Origin: DATLFP01 sp035540955 | GTDB lineage: Bacteria > Actinomycetota > Acidimicrobiia > Acidimicrobiales > CADCSY01 | Assembly (NCBI GenBank): GCA_035540955.1 | Contig: DATLFP010000030.1 | Span: 50,256 to 114,255, forward strand | DNA length: 64,000 nt | Direction: 5' to 3' | Shown: piece after piece, positions 9,126-17,944 of the stretch | Numbering within the stretch: the stretch's first letter is position 1 | How the letters are laid out: the number at the start of each line of letters is the position of its first letter | Position numbers and translations under genes: made by a program | The notes under the pieces: generated by a model | What the model saw: the letters and a program-made list of their open reading frames with translations, nothing else | What the model was told of the DNA's origin: nothing | Databases searched by the model: none

Positions 9126-10753
9126 TGAGGGCGCGAGCGGTCGACCCCGCCCAGCGGCTGCTGCTGCGTGGCTACGCCCCGCTGGCCGCGATCCTCGTGC
9201 TCTTGGCGTTGCTCGTCGCGCTCGTGCCGTCCAAGGCGCCCGAGGCGCGCGACACCGGCGACGCCGGCTTGATCGGCAACGATGGACCGAGCGACGGGCC
9301 CACCGCAGGCGGCAGCAGCGCGGCCGCCCCCGAGTCCGTCGACGGCGCGGCGCCCACGGCGCCCGAAGGGCTCGGCACAGTTGCCGCCGCCGCCACGTGC
9401 GAGGGCGGCGACCGCCAGACCCGCGAGCCGTACTCGCCACCGTGCCTGACCTTCGAGGGCGACAACGGCGGCGACACGTCGCTCGGGGTGACCGCGGAGA
9501 AGATCACCGTCACGTTCAGGACCGGGGCGCTCCCGAGCGTGTTCGCCGTCGCCGGCCAGGTGGCGGAGAAGGCGAACATCCGCGACACCGAGGAGGACAT
9601 CCAGCGCACGATCCGCGCCTACTTCGACTACTTCAACGAGAAGTTCCAGGTGTACGGCCGTACGGCCGAGGTCGTGTTCTACAAGGGTCAGGGCGACCAG
9701 CTCTCGGAGTTCTTCGGCGGCGGCGCCGAGGGCGCCAACGCCGACGCGCTGCGGGTGGGCCAGGAGATCCGGGCCTTCGCCGACCTCAGCGTGCTCACCG
9801 TGCCCTACGCCGAGGCGCTGGTCCGCCAGAAGGTGATCGCCATCCCGCCGGTGCACATGTCCCAGCGCTGGTACGCCGAACACGCCCCCTACACCTGGGG
9901 CGCGCTGGTCGACTGCAGCCGGCTGGCCGACACCCTCGTGGGCTGGCTCGTCAAGCGGGTCGCGCCGTTCAACGCCCGCTACGCCGGCGACCGGGCGATG
10001 CGGGAGCGCCAGCGGAGCTTCGCCATGATCACGCCCGAGGAGCCCTGGTACCAGGAGTGCGCCGACGCCGGCGACGCCAAGCTCCAGTCGGCGGGGTTCT
10101 CCTTCGCCCACCGCATCGACTACAAGCTCGACTTCTTGGCGCTGTCGTCGGAGGCGGCGAACATGGTCGCCCAGCTCAAGGACCGCGGCATCACGAGCGT
10201 GGTGTGCGTGTGCGACCCGATCCTGCCGCTGTTCCTCACCACCCAGGCGACCCAGCAGGACTACCGGCCGGAGTGGATCGTCACCGGCTCCGCCCTCACC
10301 GACGCCGACCTGCTCGGCCAGATCTACGACCCCGACCAGTGGCGGCACGCGTTCGGGCTCAGCTTCCTCGACGACGTGTTCTCCGGCGTGCAGGCCGAGT
10401 CGTATCGGGCGTACAAGGCGGTCCGCGACGACGAGCCCGCGTTCATCCACGACGTCCTCTACTACCCGGTGCTCATGTTCTTCCTGGGCGTGCACATGGC
10501 GGGGCCGAACCTCATCCCCGAGACGTTCCAGGACGGCATGTTCCGCTACCCGACCACCACCGGCGAGACCGGCACCTGGAGCTTCGGGCCGGGCGACTGG
10601 ACCGCGACCGACGACGCCCGCGAGGTGTGGTTCGACCACGGCACGGTCAGCCCGTTCAACAACGAGCCGGGCAAGTACGTCCGCTCGCTCGAGCAGCGCT
10701 TCATCGGCGACGAGTGGCCCGCCGGTGAGATCACGCTGCCGATCCAGCCGTGA
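9125..10753 (+). CDS. Membrane-anchored ABC substrate-binding protein, second importer
   Basis: A 542-residue solute-binding protein. A hydrophobic helix at about 17-37 (LAAILVLLALLVALVP) with no lipobox suggests an uncleaved anchor. A low-complexity Gly/Ser/Ala/Pro linker extends to about 90, followed by a type 1 binding domain beginning near LGVTAEKITVTFRTG. ATG overlaps the upstream stop (TGATG), and its own stop overlaps the permease GTG. It differs considerably from the binding protein at 2774, so the two importers may take different ligands. Placement directly before the HM permease and FG ATPase fusions assigns it to that transporter. Confidence 0.85.
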   Translation: MRARAVDPAQRLLLRGYAPLAAILVLLALLVALVPSKAPEARDTGDAGLIGNDGPSDGPTAGGSSAAAPESVDGAAPTAPEGLGTVAAAATCEGGDRQTREPYSPPCLTFEGDNGGDTSLGVTAEKITVTFRTGALPSVFAVAGQVAEKANIRDTEEDIQRTIRAYFDYFNEKFQVYGRTAEVVFYKGQGDQLSEFFGGGAEGANADALRVGQEIRAFADLSVLTVPYAEALVRQKVIAIPPVHMSQRWYAEHAPYTWGALVDCSRLADTLVGWLVKRVAPFNARYAGDRAMRERQRSFAMITPEEPWYQECADAGDAKLQSAGFSFAHRIDYKLDFLALSSEAANMVAQLKDRGITSVVCVCDPILPLFLTTQATQQDYRPEWIVTGSALTDADLLGQIYDPDQWRHAFGLSFLDDVFSGVQAESYRAYKAVRDDEPAFIHDVLYYPVLMFFLGVHMAGPNLIPETFQDGMFRYPTTTGETGTWSFGPGDWTATDDAREVWFDHGTVSPFNNEPGKYVRSLEQRFIGDEWPAGEITLPIQP

Positions 10754-12978
10754 GCGCGGTCCTCGACCGGCTGCGCGCCGCGCCGGCCGCGCCCCGGTGG
10801 GCCGCCGGCATCGCGGCGGGGTGGCCGGTGCTCCACGCGGCGCTGCCCGACGGGCTGCCGCTTGGGATCGTCGTGCTCGGCGCCGCGCTGGGCTCGCTCA
10901 CCGGGCTCACCGCCATCGGCCTGGTGCTCGTGTACCGGGCATCGCGCATCGTCAACTTCGCCCAGGCGGCGCTCGGCGCGGCCGCCGGCGTGCTGGCGGT
11001 GATGCTGTTCGCCGACTGGGGCTGGAGCTGGTTCCTGTGCATGCCCCTCGGGCTGGCCGCCGCCGCCGCCGGCGGCGCCGCCGTCGACCTCCTCGTGGTG
11101 CGCCGGTTCTTCTGGGCGCCGCGCCTGATCCTCACCCTCGCCACCATCGGCCTCGCTCAGATCCTGGGCGGGATCGAGCTCGTGATCCCGACCTGGTTCG
11201 GCCGGCCGCTGGTGACCAACAGCTTCGCGACCCCGCTGTCGGCCAGCTTCACGATTTCGCCGGTGCGCTTCACCGGCAACCACGTGGTGATCTTCGTCAT
11301 CGTGCCCGTCGTCGTGCTCGCGCTCGGCTGGTTCCTCCACGCCACCGCGGCCGGCACCGGGATCCGTGCCGCGTCGGAGAACGCCGAGCGGGCGATGACC
11401 CTCGGCATCCCGGTGCGGCGCCTGTCGACGATCGTCTGGGCGATCGCGGGCTTGCTGTCGGCGCTGGCTGTGATGCTCACCGCGCCGATCCAGCCGCTGC
11501 CGCCGACGGTCCTCGCCGGCCCCGCGCTGCTGCTGCCGGCGCTCGCCGCCGCCGTCGTCGCCGGCATGGCGAGCCTGCCCCGCGCCTTCGCCGCCGGGGT
11601 CGGCATCGGCGTGCTCCAGCAGGCGACGTTCTGGAACACCTCGCGGAGCAGCCTCACCGACGTCGCCCTCCTCGTCGTGATCCTCGGTGCGCTGCTGCTG
11701 CAGCGCCACCGCCTCAGCCGGGCCGACGACGGCGCGCTGTCGAGCTGGGTCGGCGCCGCCGACACCCCGCCGGTCCCGCGCGAGCTGCGTCACCTTCCCG
11801 AGGTGGTGTGGGGCCGCCGCGTGCTGCTCGTTGCGGCGGCTGCGGCCGCGCTGGCGGTGCCCGCCGTGCTCAGCGTCAGCCAGCTCAGCGTGATTGGCAC
11901 CATCTCCGTGACCTACGCCGTGGTGGGCGTGTCACTCGTGGCCCTCACCGGGTGGAGCGGCCAGCTCAGCCTGGGCCAGTTCGCGCTCGCCGGCGTCGGC
12001 GCCGTCGCCGCGGCCAACGTCCTCGACCGCGGTGGCGACCTGGTGCTGGCCCTCGGCGCGGGGATGGGCGGCGGCGCCGCCGCGGCGTTGCTCATCGGCC
12101 TCCCGGCGCTGCGCATCCGCGGCCTGTTCCTTGGCGTCACGTCGCTGGCGTTCGCGGTCGCGCTGTCGAGCTACTTCCTCAACCCCGCCTACTTCGCCAC
12201 CATCCTGCCCCAGCAGGTCGACCGGCCGGTGGTGCTGACCCGGTTCGATCTCGCCGACGAGCGCACCCTCTACTACTTCGCCCTCGCCCTGCTCGGGTTG
12301 GCCCTCGCGGTGGCGCGCGCCGTGCGCAGCGCCCGGCCGGGCCGGGTGCTCATCGCCGTGCGCGACAACGAGCCGGCGGCCGGCGCCCGCGGCGTCCACG
12401 CCGTGCGGGTCAAGCTCATGGCGTTCGGGTTCGCCGGCAGCCTGGCCGGGCTCGCCGGCGCGCTGCACCTGCTCGTGCTCCAGGGCATCAACTTCGGCAC
12501 CTTCAGCCCGGCGCAGAGCTTCGAGGCGTTCAGCATGGTCGTGATCGGCGGGCTCACCTCCGTCGGCGGCGCCGTCGTCGGCGCGGTGGCGCTGCGGTGG
12601 GCGCAGTACGCCCTTGGCGGTGGGCTCCAGCTCATCGTCACCGGAAGCGGCGTGCTCGTGCTCCTCCTCGTGTTCCCCGGCGGCCTCGGCCAGGTGGTGC
12701 TGCGCATGCGGCAGCTCCTGCTGCGGGGGGTCGCGGCCCGGCGGGACCTGCTGGTGCCGAGCCTCGTCGCCGATCGGCGGGTGACCGCCGCCGACCCGGC
12801 GAGCGGGGCGCGCACGCTCGGCGACCTGCTCGGTGACCCGGCCGCGCTCGAGGCGCTCCGGGCGCCGGCCGGCGCCAGCGAGGACGGCGAGCTGGCGCGG
12901 CTGCGGGCCGAGGCCGACGAGCTGCGGGCCCGGCTCGAGCGCCTGGAGCAGACCGTCGGCCCCGGAGGCGGCCGGTGA
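10750..12978 (+). CDS. Fused LivH-LivM permease of second importer
   Basis: A 742-residue fusion of both HAAT-type permease subunits. The LivH-like half spans about 35-310 (TGLTAIGLVLVYRASRIVNF), and the LivM-like half about 350-655 (GQLSLGQFALAGVGAVAA and LRIRGLFLGVTSLAFAVA). Roughly 80 C-terminal residues extend beyond the usual LivM end and finish in a charged heptad-like segment (ELARLRAEADELRARLERL) that could form a coiled coil, perhaps binding the ATPase. GTG overlaps the upstream stop, and the stop overlaps the next GTG. Unlike the protein at base 3, no ATPase domain is attached. Confidence 0.88.
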   Translation: MSAVLDRLRAAPAAPRWAAGIAAGWPVLHAALPDGLPLGIVVLGAALGSLTGLTAIGLVLVYRASRIVNFAQAALGAAAGVLAVMLFADWGWSWFLCMPLGLAAAAAGGAAVDLLVVRRFFWAPRLILTLATIGLAQILGGIELVIPTWFGRPLVTNSFATPLSASFTISPVRFTGNHVVIFVIVPVVVLALGWFLHATAAGTGIRAASENAERAMTLGIPVRRLSTIVWAIAGLLSALAVMLTAPIQPLPPTVLAGPALLLPALAAAVVAGMASLPRAFAAGVGIGVLQQATFWNTSRSSLTDVALLVVILGALLLQRHRLSRADDGALSSWVGAADTPPVPRELRHLPEVVWGRRVLLVAAAAAALAVPAVLSVSQLSVIGTISVTYAVVGVSLVALTGWSGQLSLGQFALAGVGAVAAANVLDRGGDLVLALGAGMGGGAAAALLIGLPALRIRGLFLGVTSLAFAVALSSYFLNPAYFATILPQQVDRPVVLTRFDLADERTLYYFALALLGLALAVARAVRSARPGRVLIAVRDNEPAAGARGVHAVRVKLMAFGFAGSLAGLAGALHLLVLQGINFGTFSPAQSFEAFSMVVIGGLTSVGGAVVGAVALRWAQYALGGGLQLIVTGSGVLVLLLVFPGGLGQVVLRMRQLLLRGVAARRDLLVPSLVADRRVTAADPASGARTLGDLLGDPAALEALRAPAGASEDGELARLRAEADELRARLERLEQTVGPGGGR

Positions 12979-14588
12979 GCGCGCCGCTGCTGCGCTGCGA
13001 GGCGGTCGACGTCTCCTACGGGCCGGTACAGGTGCTGTTCGGTGTCGACCTCGAGGTCGACGAGGGCGAGATCGTCGCCCTGCTCGGGACCAACGGCGCC
13101 GGCAAGTCGACGCTGCTGCGGGCGGTCTGCGGCCTCAACCGGCCGAGCCGGGGCTCGATCACCTACGACGGCGCCGACGTCACCGGCGCCGACCCGACCG
13201 ACCTCGCCCGCCGCGGCATCGGGTTCATGCCCGGTGGGCGGGGCGTCTTCGGCGGGCTCTCGATCGCCGAGAACCTCCGCATGGCAGGCTGGCTGCTCCG
13301 CGACGACCCCGCCGCCCTCGACGCCGCCGTCGAGCGGTCGCTCTCGCTGTTCCCGGCGCTCGCCGAGCGGTCGAGCACCCAGGCCGCGCTCCTGTCCGGT
13401 GGCCAGCAGCAGATGCTGGCGCTGGCGAACGCGCTCGTGAACCGGCCCCGCCTGCTCCTCCTCGACGAGCTGTCGCTCGGGCTGGCGCCGATCGTGGTGG
13501 CCGAGCTCCTCGACGTCGTGGCCCGCCTCACCGCGGGCGGCACCACGGTCGTGCTGGTCGAGCAATCGGTGAACATCGCGCTCGAGCTCGCCGAGCGCGC
13601 CGTGTTCATGGAGAAGGGCGAGGTGCGGTTCACCGGGCCGACCGCGGATCTCCTCGGCCGGGACGACCTGCTGCGGTCGGTCTTCATCGGCGCAGCCGCA
13701 ACCGACGGTGAACCGCCGCGGCCGGCGCCGGCCCTCGGCCGACCGGCCCTCACCGCCACCGGGCTGACGAAGTCCTTCGGCGGCCTCCGGGCGGTGGACC
13801 AGGTCGACCTCGAGGTGCGGGCCGGCGAGATCGTCGGGATCATCGGGCCCAACGGCGCAGGGAAGACGACGCTGCTCGACCTGCTGGCCGGCTCGCTTCG
13901 CGCCGACCGGGGCCGGGTGCTGCTGGGGGAGGAGGACGTCAGCGAGCTCGGCGCCGCCGAGCGGGCCGTGCGGGGGATCGCCCGCTCGTTCCAGGACGCC
14001 CGCCTGTTCCCCGGGCTGACCGTCGAGGAGAACCTCGCCGTCGCCCTCGAGCGGTTCACCGTCTCCCGCGACCTCGCCGCCGCCGCCCTGCGGCTGCCGG
14101 CGTCAGTGCTGTCCGAGGCGCTCGCCGCCCGCCAGGTCGAAGTGCTCGTCGCCGCCCTCGGGCTCAGGGCGTTTGGCGACAAGTTCGCGTCCGAGCTCTC
14201 GACCGGCTCCCGGCGGGTCGTCGAGCTCGGCTCGCTCGTCGCCCAGCAGGGCGAGGTCCTGCTGCTCGACGAGCCCGGGGCCGGCCTCGCCCAGCGCGAG
14301 ACGGAGGCGATGGCGCCGCTGCTGCGGCGCCTGCGCGACGCCACCGGCGCTGCCGTCGTGGTGGTCGAGCACGACGTGCCGCTCCTCATCGCCGCCTGCG
14401 ACCGCCTGGTGGCGATGGAACTCGGCCGCGTCATCGCCGACGGCACCCCGGCCGAGGTCGTGGCCGATCCCGCCGTGGTGGGATCGTACCTCGGCACCCG
14501 CGACGTCGCCGTGGCGCGGTCCGGCGCGGGGGCCGCTGCGGGTCAGCCCCGCGGGGTGAGGACCGGGCGCAGCACCGCCTCGAAGTAG
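12975..14588 (+). CDS. Fused LivF-LivG ATPase of second importer
   Basis: A 537-residue chain with two ATP-binding cassettes. The first, about 1-240, is LivF-like (Walker A GTNGAGKST near 38, signature LLSGGQQQ, Walker B LLLLDELSLGL). The second, about 255-510, is LivG-like (Walker A GPNGAGKTT near 291, signature LSTGSRR, Walker B LLLDEPGAGL). The second Walker B and signature are close to those of the ATPase domain in the protein at base 3. A covalent heterodimer fixes 1:1 stoichiometry. It is the last gene of the operon; its 3' end overlaps the convergent TetR gene by 46 bases, with no terminator seen between them. Confidence 0.9.
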   Translation: MSAPLLRCEAVDVSYGPVQVLFGVDLEVDEGEIVALLGTNGAGKSTLLRAVCGLNRPSRGSITYDGADVTGADPTDLARRGIGFMPGGRGVFGGLSIAENLRMAGWLLRDDPAALDAAVERSLSLFPALAERSSTQAALLSGGQQQMLALANALVNRPRLLLLDELSLGLAPIVVAELLDVVARLTAGGTTVVLVEQSVNIALELAERAVFMEKGEVRFTGPTADLLGRDDLLRSVFIGAAATDGEPPRPAPALGRPALTATGLTKSFGGLRAVDQVDLEVRAGEIVGIIGPNGAGKTTLLDLLAGSLRADRGRVLLGEEDVSELGAAERAVRGIARSFQDARLFPGLTVEENLAVALERFTVSRDLAAAALRLPASVLSEALAARQVEVLVAALGLRAFGDKFASELSTGSRRVVELGSLVAQQGEVLLLDEPGAGLAQRETEAMAPLLRRLRDATGAAVVVVEHDVPLLIAACDRLVAMELGRVIADGTPAEVVADPAVVGSYLGTRDVAVARSGAGAAAGQPRGVRTGRSTASK

Positions 14589-15145
14589 CGATCGGCGTCG
14601 ACCGGCGGGGCGACGAGGACCGCCGAGGTCACCAGTCGGACCAGCCAGTCGGCGAGCACCTCGGGATCGGCGTCGGTGAGCTCCCCGGCGGCGGCGCCGG
14701 CGGCGAGGAGCGGGACCACCACCGGGCGCACCCGCTCGATCACCGCCGGCAGCCCGAGCGTGAGGTAGGAGCCGGCCACTTCGGGCTCGTCGGCCAGCAC
14801 CTTGCGCAGGACGGGGTGCTGGCGCGCCGCGTCACACACCAGCGCCGCCATGCGCACCACGGCGTCGACCCCGCTGAGCCCCGCCACCTGAGCCGGCAGC
14901 GCCTGCAGCATGCGATGGACCTCGCGGGCGAAGAGCAGCGCGCCGAGCCGGTCCATCGTGCCCACCTGCCGGTAGACCGTGGCCCGCGAGACGCCGAGCT
15001 CGCGCGCCACGTCGTGCACCGAGGTGCGGCGTACGCCGTGCCGGGCGAGGCACCGCGCGGCGGCGTCGAGGTACGGGTCGAGCGCCGGCGGCGGGACGGC
15101 GGGCAGGCTTGCCCCCATGGCGGAGATGTCGACGATCTCGCTCAC
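14543..15145 (-). CDS. TetR-family transcriptional regulator A
   Basis: A 200-residue regulator with an N-terminal helix-turn-helix at about 40-62 (VARELGVSRATVYRQVG) and a divergent ligand-binding C-terminal domain. GTG at 15145 is preferred for its upstream GGGGAC; an ATG at 15118 is an alternative. It is the last gene of an operon with the ABC1 kinase and ferritin-like protein, whose promoter carries the shared 26-bp operator. Its DNA-binding region closely resembles that of the regulator at 21661-22290, including the flanking YLDAA and ATVYR segments. It is therefore a candidate autoregulated repressor of that motif, but binding is not shown by sequence. Confidence 0.88.
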   Translation of the reverse strand: MSEIVDISAMGASLPAVPPPALDPYLDAAARCLARHGVRRTSVHDVARELGVSRATVYRQVGTMDRLGALLFAREVHRMLQALPAQVAGLSGVDAVVRMAALVCDAARQHPVLRKVLADEPEVAGSYLTLGLPAVIERVRPVVVPLLAAGAAAGELTDADPEVLADWLVRLVTSAVLVAPPVDADRYFEAVLRPVLTPRG

Positions 15146-15165
15146 GGTCGCGTCGCGTCCCCGGC

Positions 15166-16284
15166 TCAGTACGACGGCGCGGCGCCGACCTTCGCCGGCG
15201 CCGGCTCGTCGATGACCGGGTCTGCCGTCTCGAGGTCGTGGAAGCTCGCGAGGATTGTGGCCCGCCGCGGGTGGTGCTCGAGCTCGCGCTCGACGACCGA
15301 GAGGAACATGGCCCGGTTGCCCTGGCGCTTGCCGCCCAGCCCGAACATGCCCTTCATCGAGTAGTCCCAGCAGGCGTCGATGACCTCGGTGCCGGGCACA
15401 TGCTGGCCGTCGACGCCGACGAAGGTGCGAGCGCGCATCTCGGTGAGCGTCGTGCGCAGGTACTCGACATGCGGCGCCTCGTCCATGCGAATGTAGTTGA
15501 CGAGGCGGGCGGCGTCAGCGGCGTTGGCGCAGTACCGCTCGTCGCCGACGACCTGCTCGGCCCATCGGAAGGTGTTCTCGGCCAGGAGCTCGATGAGCAG
15601 GAGCCCGGTCATGCGGGTGATGGCGACCTCGATCTGCTCGTCGATCTCGGGCACGACGCGCACGGCGCCGCCGAGGGACTGCGCCATCGAGGTCATCACC
15701 TCGCTGCCGGCGCCGTCGGCCGCCATCGTCTTCATCGTGAGGGCCAGCGGGTCGCCGACGTCGGGATCCTCGAGGGCGAGGTCGCGCACGAGGTACCACA
15801 TCTGCTGATGCCCGCCCTCGTCCTCGAAACCCGACTCGTCCCGGGCGTGGGCCTCGTACAGCCCCCGCTGCAGGTGCGCCATCGCCGTTCCCTCGATGGG
15901 CTCGACGAAGCGGGCCTGGAGGTCGCCCAGCTCGACGAAGCGGATGATCGAGCCGAACCCCTCGATGGTGCCGATGTGGGTGAGCACGTGGGCGAGCGGC
16001 GTCCGGACCGCCTCGGAAAGGAGGTAGGTCGTCTGGTCGACGTTCGGGTAGAAGGAGGCGAAGAAGTCGGAGGGGCAATCGAGGAGCGGCATGCCGCCGG
16101 AGTCGACCGCCAGCTTGGCCTGCCACGCCTTGATCGCCGGGATCCGGTTGCGTGTGCGGGGCGATCGGTAGGTGCCGTCGGCATCGAAGCCGCCGTGCAT
16201 GCGCCGGCCGGCGAGCACCAGGGGCTCGGTGTAGTCGTGGCTGGCGAGGAGCTCCTCGGCGTCATAGGTGAGCTGGTCGGTCAC
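15166..16284 (-). CDS. Ferritin-like (putative diiron) protein
   Basis: A 372-residue protein I assign only to the ferritin-like fold. Helical stretches carry carboxylate/histidine pairs such as EDEGGHQQ, LLAENTFRW and DEAPHVEYL, which fit a four-helix diiron centre. There is no signal peptide or membrane helix. GTG is chosen for GGAGG upstream (GATGGAGGCACC); the frame extends further but overlaps the ABC1 gene. It sits between an ABC1/UbiB kinase and a TetR gene in one operon. The pairing of an ABC1 protein with a diiron protein recalls COQ8 with the COQ7 hydroxylase in ubiquinone synthesis, but that parallel is speculative here. Confidence 0.7.
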   Translation of the reverse strand: MTDQLTYDAEELLASHDYTEPLVLAGRRMHGGFDADGTYRSPRTRNRIPAIKAWQAKLAVDSGGMPLLDCPSDFFASFYPNVDQTTYLLSEAVRTPLAHVLTHIGTIEGFGSIIRFVELGDLQARFVEPIEGTAMAHLQRGLYEAHARDESGFEDEGGHQQMWYLVRDLALEDPDVGDPLALTMKTMAADGAGSEVMTSMAQSLGGAVRVVPEIDEQIEVAITRMTGLLLIELLAENTFRWAEQVVGDERYCANAADAARLVNYIRMDEAPHVEYLRTTLTEMRARTFVGVDGQHVPGTEVIDACWDYSMKGMFGLGGKRQGNRAMFLSVVERELEHHPRRATILASFHDLETADPVIDEPAPAKVGAAPSY

Positions 16285-16310
16285 GGTGCCTCCATCGATC
16301 GGGCGGGACG

Positions 16311-17909
16311 TCACGACGCCCGCTTGCCCCGGCGCGCACCGCTGCGCACCCGCTGGCGGATGAGCTGGCGGCGCTCCATCAGGTCGGCGTAGCTGAGCGA
16401 GTCGTCGGCGAGGCCGAGCGACTCCTTGATGCTGTCGAGATCGACCACGAGCGAGTCGGGGTCGATGCCGGCGTCGGCCGCGAGCCGTTCCCCGTGGGTC
16501 TCGGTGAAGTAGGCCGAGATGCTCATCACTTCGGCGAACAGGTCCATCTCGGGAGCGTGCAGGGCGATGGCCCCGTCGAGGAAGAGCATGTTCTTCACGA
16601 ACAGCATGAGGGGCTTCGGGAGCCGAGCGCCGTAACCGAGCAGTGCCTTGATGAGAGCTTGCAGCTCGCCGACCAGCTCGTCGGCGGACATGGCGTTCGG
16701 GTCGGCGATGGTGAGCGGCTTGTCGAGGCCGAGATCGGTGATCACCGCCCGCAGGTCGGTGTCGGCGGGCAGGGCGCCGAGGTCGCGGAGCGCCTCGAGC
16801 TGGGCGCGCACGTCGTTGATGCCGGCGCCGACGAGGAGGCGCACGAACCCGAGGCGGTTGTGCTCCTCGAGCCGGCCGGTCATGCCGTAGTCGAGCAGCG
16901 CGATGCGGCCGTCGGGGCGGATGAACAGGTTGCCGCCGTGGAGGTCGCCGTGGAACACGCCGTAGAACAGCGCCCCCTCGAGGAAGGCGATGAGCCCGCC
17001 CCGGAGCATGGCCGTGGCGTCGATCCCGGCGTCGCGGACGCCGGCGACATCGTCGAACGCGAACCCGTCGAGCCGCTCCATCACGAGGAGGCGGCGGGTG
17101 ACGAGCTCGGGGTGGGGTCGGGGCACGACGATGATGCGCTGGCCGGTCTCGGCGAAGACGCGGGCGATGTCGAGCATGTTCTCGGCCTCGAGCCGGAAGT
17201 CGAGCTCCTCGAGGATCGTCTCGGCGAACACCTCGACCAGCGCCGGCGGGTTGGCCAGGGCGGTGACCGGGATGCGCCCGATGAGCAGCGGGGCGATCCA
17301 CGACATCGCCGCGATGTCGCGCCGGACGAGCTCCTGCACCTGCGGGCGCTGGACCTTGACCACGACGTGCTCACCCGAGCGCAGCGTCGCCCGGTGGACC
17401 TGGGCGATGGACGCCGCCGCCACGGGTTGCTCCTCGAAGGTGGCGAACACCGACTCGAGCGGCCGGCCGAGCTCCTCCTCGACGACCCGGCGGACGGTGG
17501 CGAACGGCTCGGCCGGCACCCGGTCGCGCAGGAGCTTGAACTCCTCGACCAGCGGGTCGGGGAACAGCCCCTGGCCCGAGGAGATGATCTGGCCGAGCTT
17601 GATGTAGGTCGTGCCCAGCCGCTCGAAGGCCTGGCGGAGGCGGCGGGACAGACCGGCGATGGACTCGTCACCGCCGCGCCGCCGGTAGGTGCACCACCAG
17701 GCGCCGAGCGCCCACGTGAGCCTGACGCCGGTGATGAGGAACCGGCCGAGCGGTGGCACCCGCCGGCGCCGCATGAGGACCGGGACCTCGGCGCGGGCCG
17801 CGGTGCGGAGCTCGCCCAGCCCATCGGCCCAGTCCAGCGCGGCGGGATCGATCCGCCACGGGCCGTGATCGGTGAAGCTGCCGAGGGACAGATCGGACGT
17901 CTCGGTCAT
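16311..17909 (-). CDS. ABC1/UbiB-family atypical kinase, intact motifs
   Basis: A 532-residue ABC1 (UbiB/ADCK/COQ8) family protein. It shows the KxGQ-type motif (YIKLGQIIS) at about 104-110, the Ala-rich loop AAASIAQVH, a catalytic-type lysine in VVVKVQRP near 185, HGDLHGGN near 318-326 and a DFG-like LLDYGMTG. C-terminal regions are hydrophilic with some amphipathic helices. ABC1 proteins support lipid and quinone metabolism through ATP-dependent action. ATG at 17909 is preferred because a promoter with TTGACA and CACAGT would start transcription at that codon. It is first in an operon with the ferritin-like protein and TetR A. Confidence 0.88.
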   Translation of the reverse strand: MTETSDLSLGSFTDHGPWRIDPAALDWADGLGELRTAARAEVPVLMRRRRVPPLGRFLITGVRLTWALGAWWCTYRRRGGDESIAGLSRRLRQAFERLGTTYIKLGQIISSGQGLFPDPLVEEFKLLRDRVPAEPFATVRRVVEEELGRPLESVFATFEEQPVAAASIAQVHRATLRSGEHVVVKVQRPQVQELVRRDIAAMSWIAPLLIGRIPVTALANPPALVEVFAETILEELDFRLEAENMLDIARVFAETGQRIIVVPRPHPELVTRRLLVMERLDGFAFDDVAGVRDAGIDATAMLRGGLIAFLEGALFYGVFHGDLHGGNLFIRPDGRIALLDYGMTGRLEEHNRLGFVRLLVGAGINDVRAQLEALRDLGALPADTDLRAVITDLGLDKPLTIADPNAMSADELVGELQALIKALLGYGARLPKPLMLFVKNMLFLDGAIALHAPEMDLFAEVMSISAYFTETHGERLAADAGIDPDSLVVDLDSIKESLGLADDSLSYADLMERRQLIRQRVRSGARRGKRAS

Positions 17910-17915
17910 CCGGAC

Positions 17916-17944
17916 ACTGTGCCCCACCGCCCTCAGCCTGTCAA
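17916..17944 (-). promoter_or_regulatory. Leaderless promoter of the ABC1-ferritin-TetR operon
   Basis: On the minus strand, TTGACA (17944-17939) and CACAGT (17921-17916) are 17 bases apart. The -10 box ends 6 bases before the ATG at 17909, which predicts a transcript starting at or next to the start codon. The upstream arm region of operator site 3 overlaps the -35 box. Confidence 0.55.
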
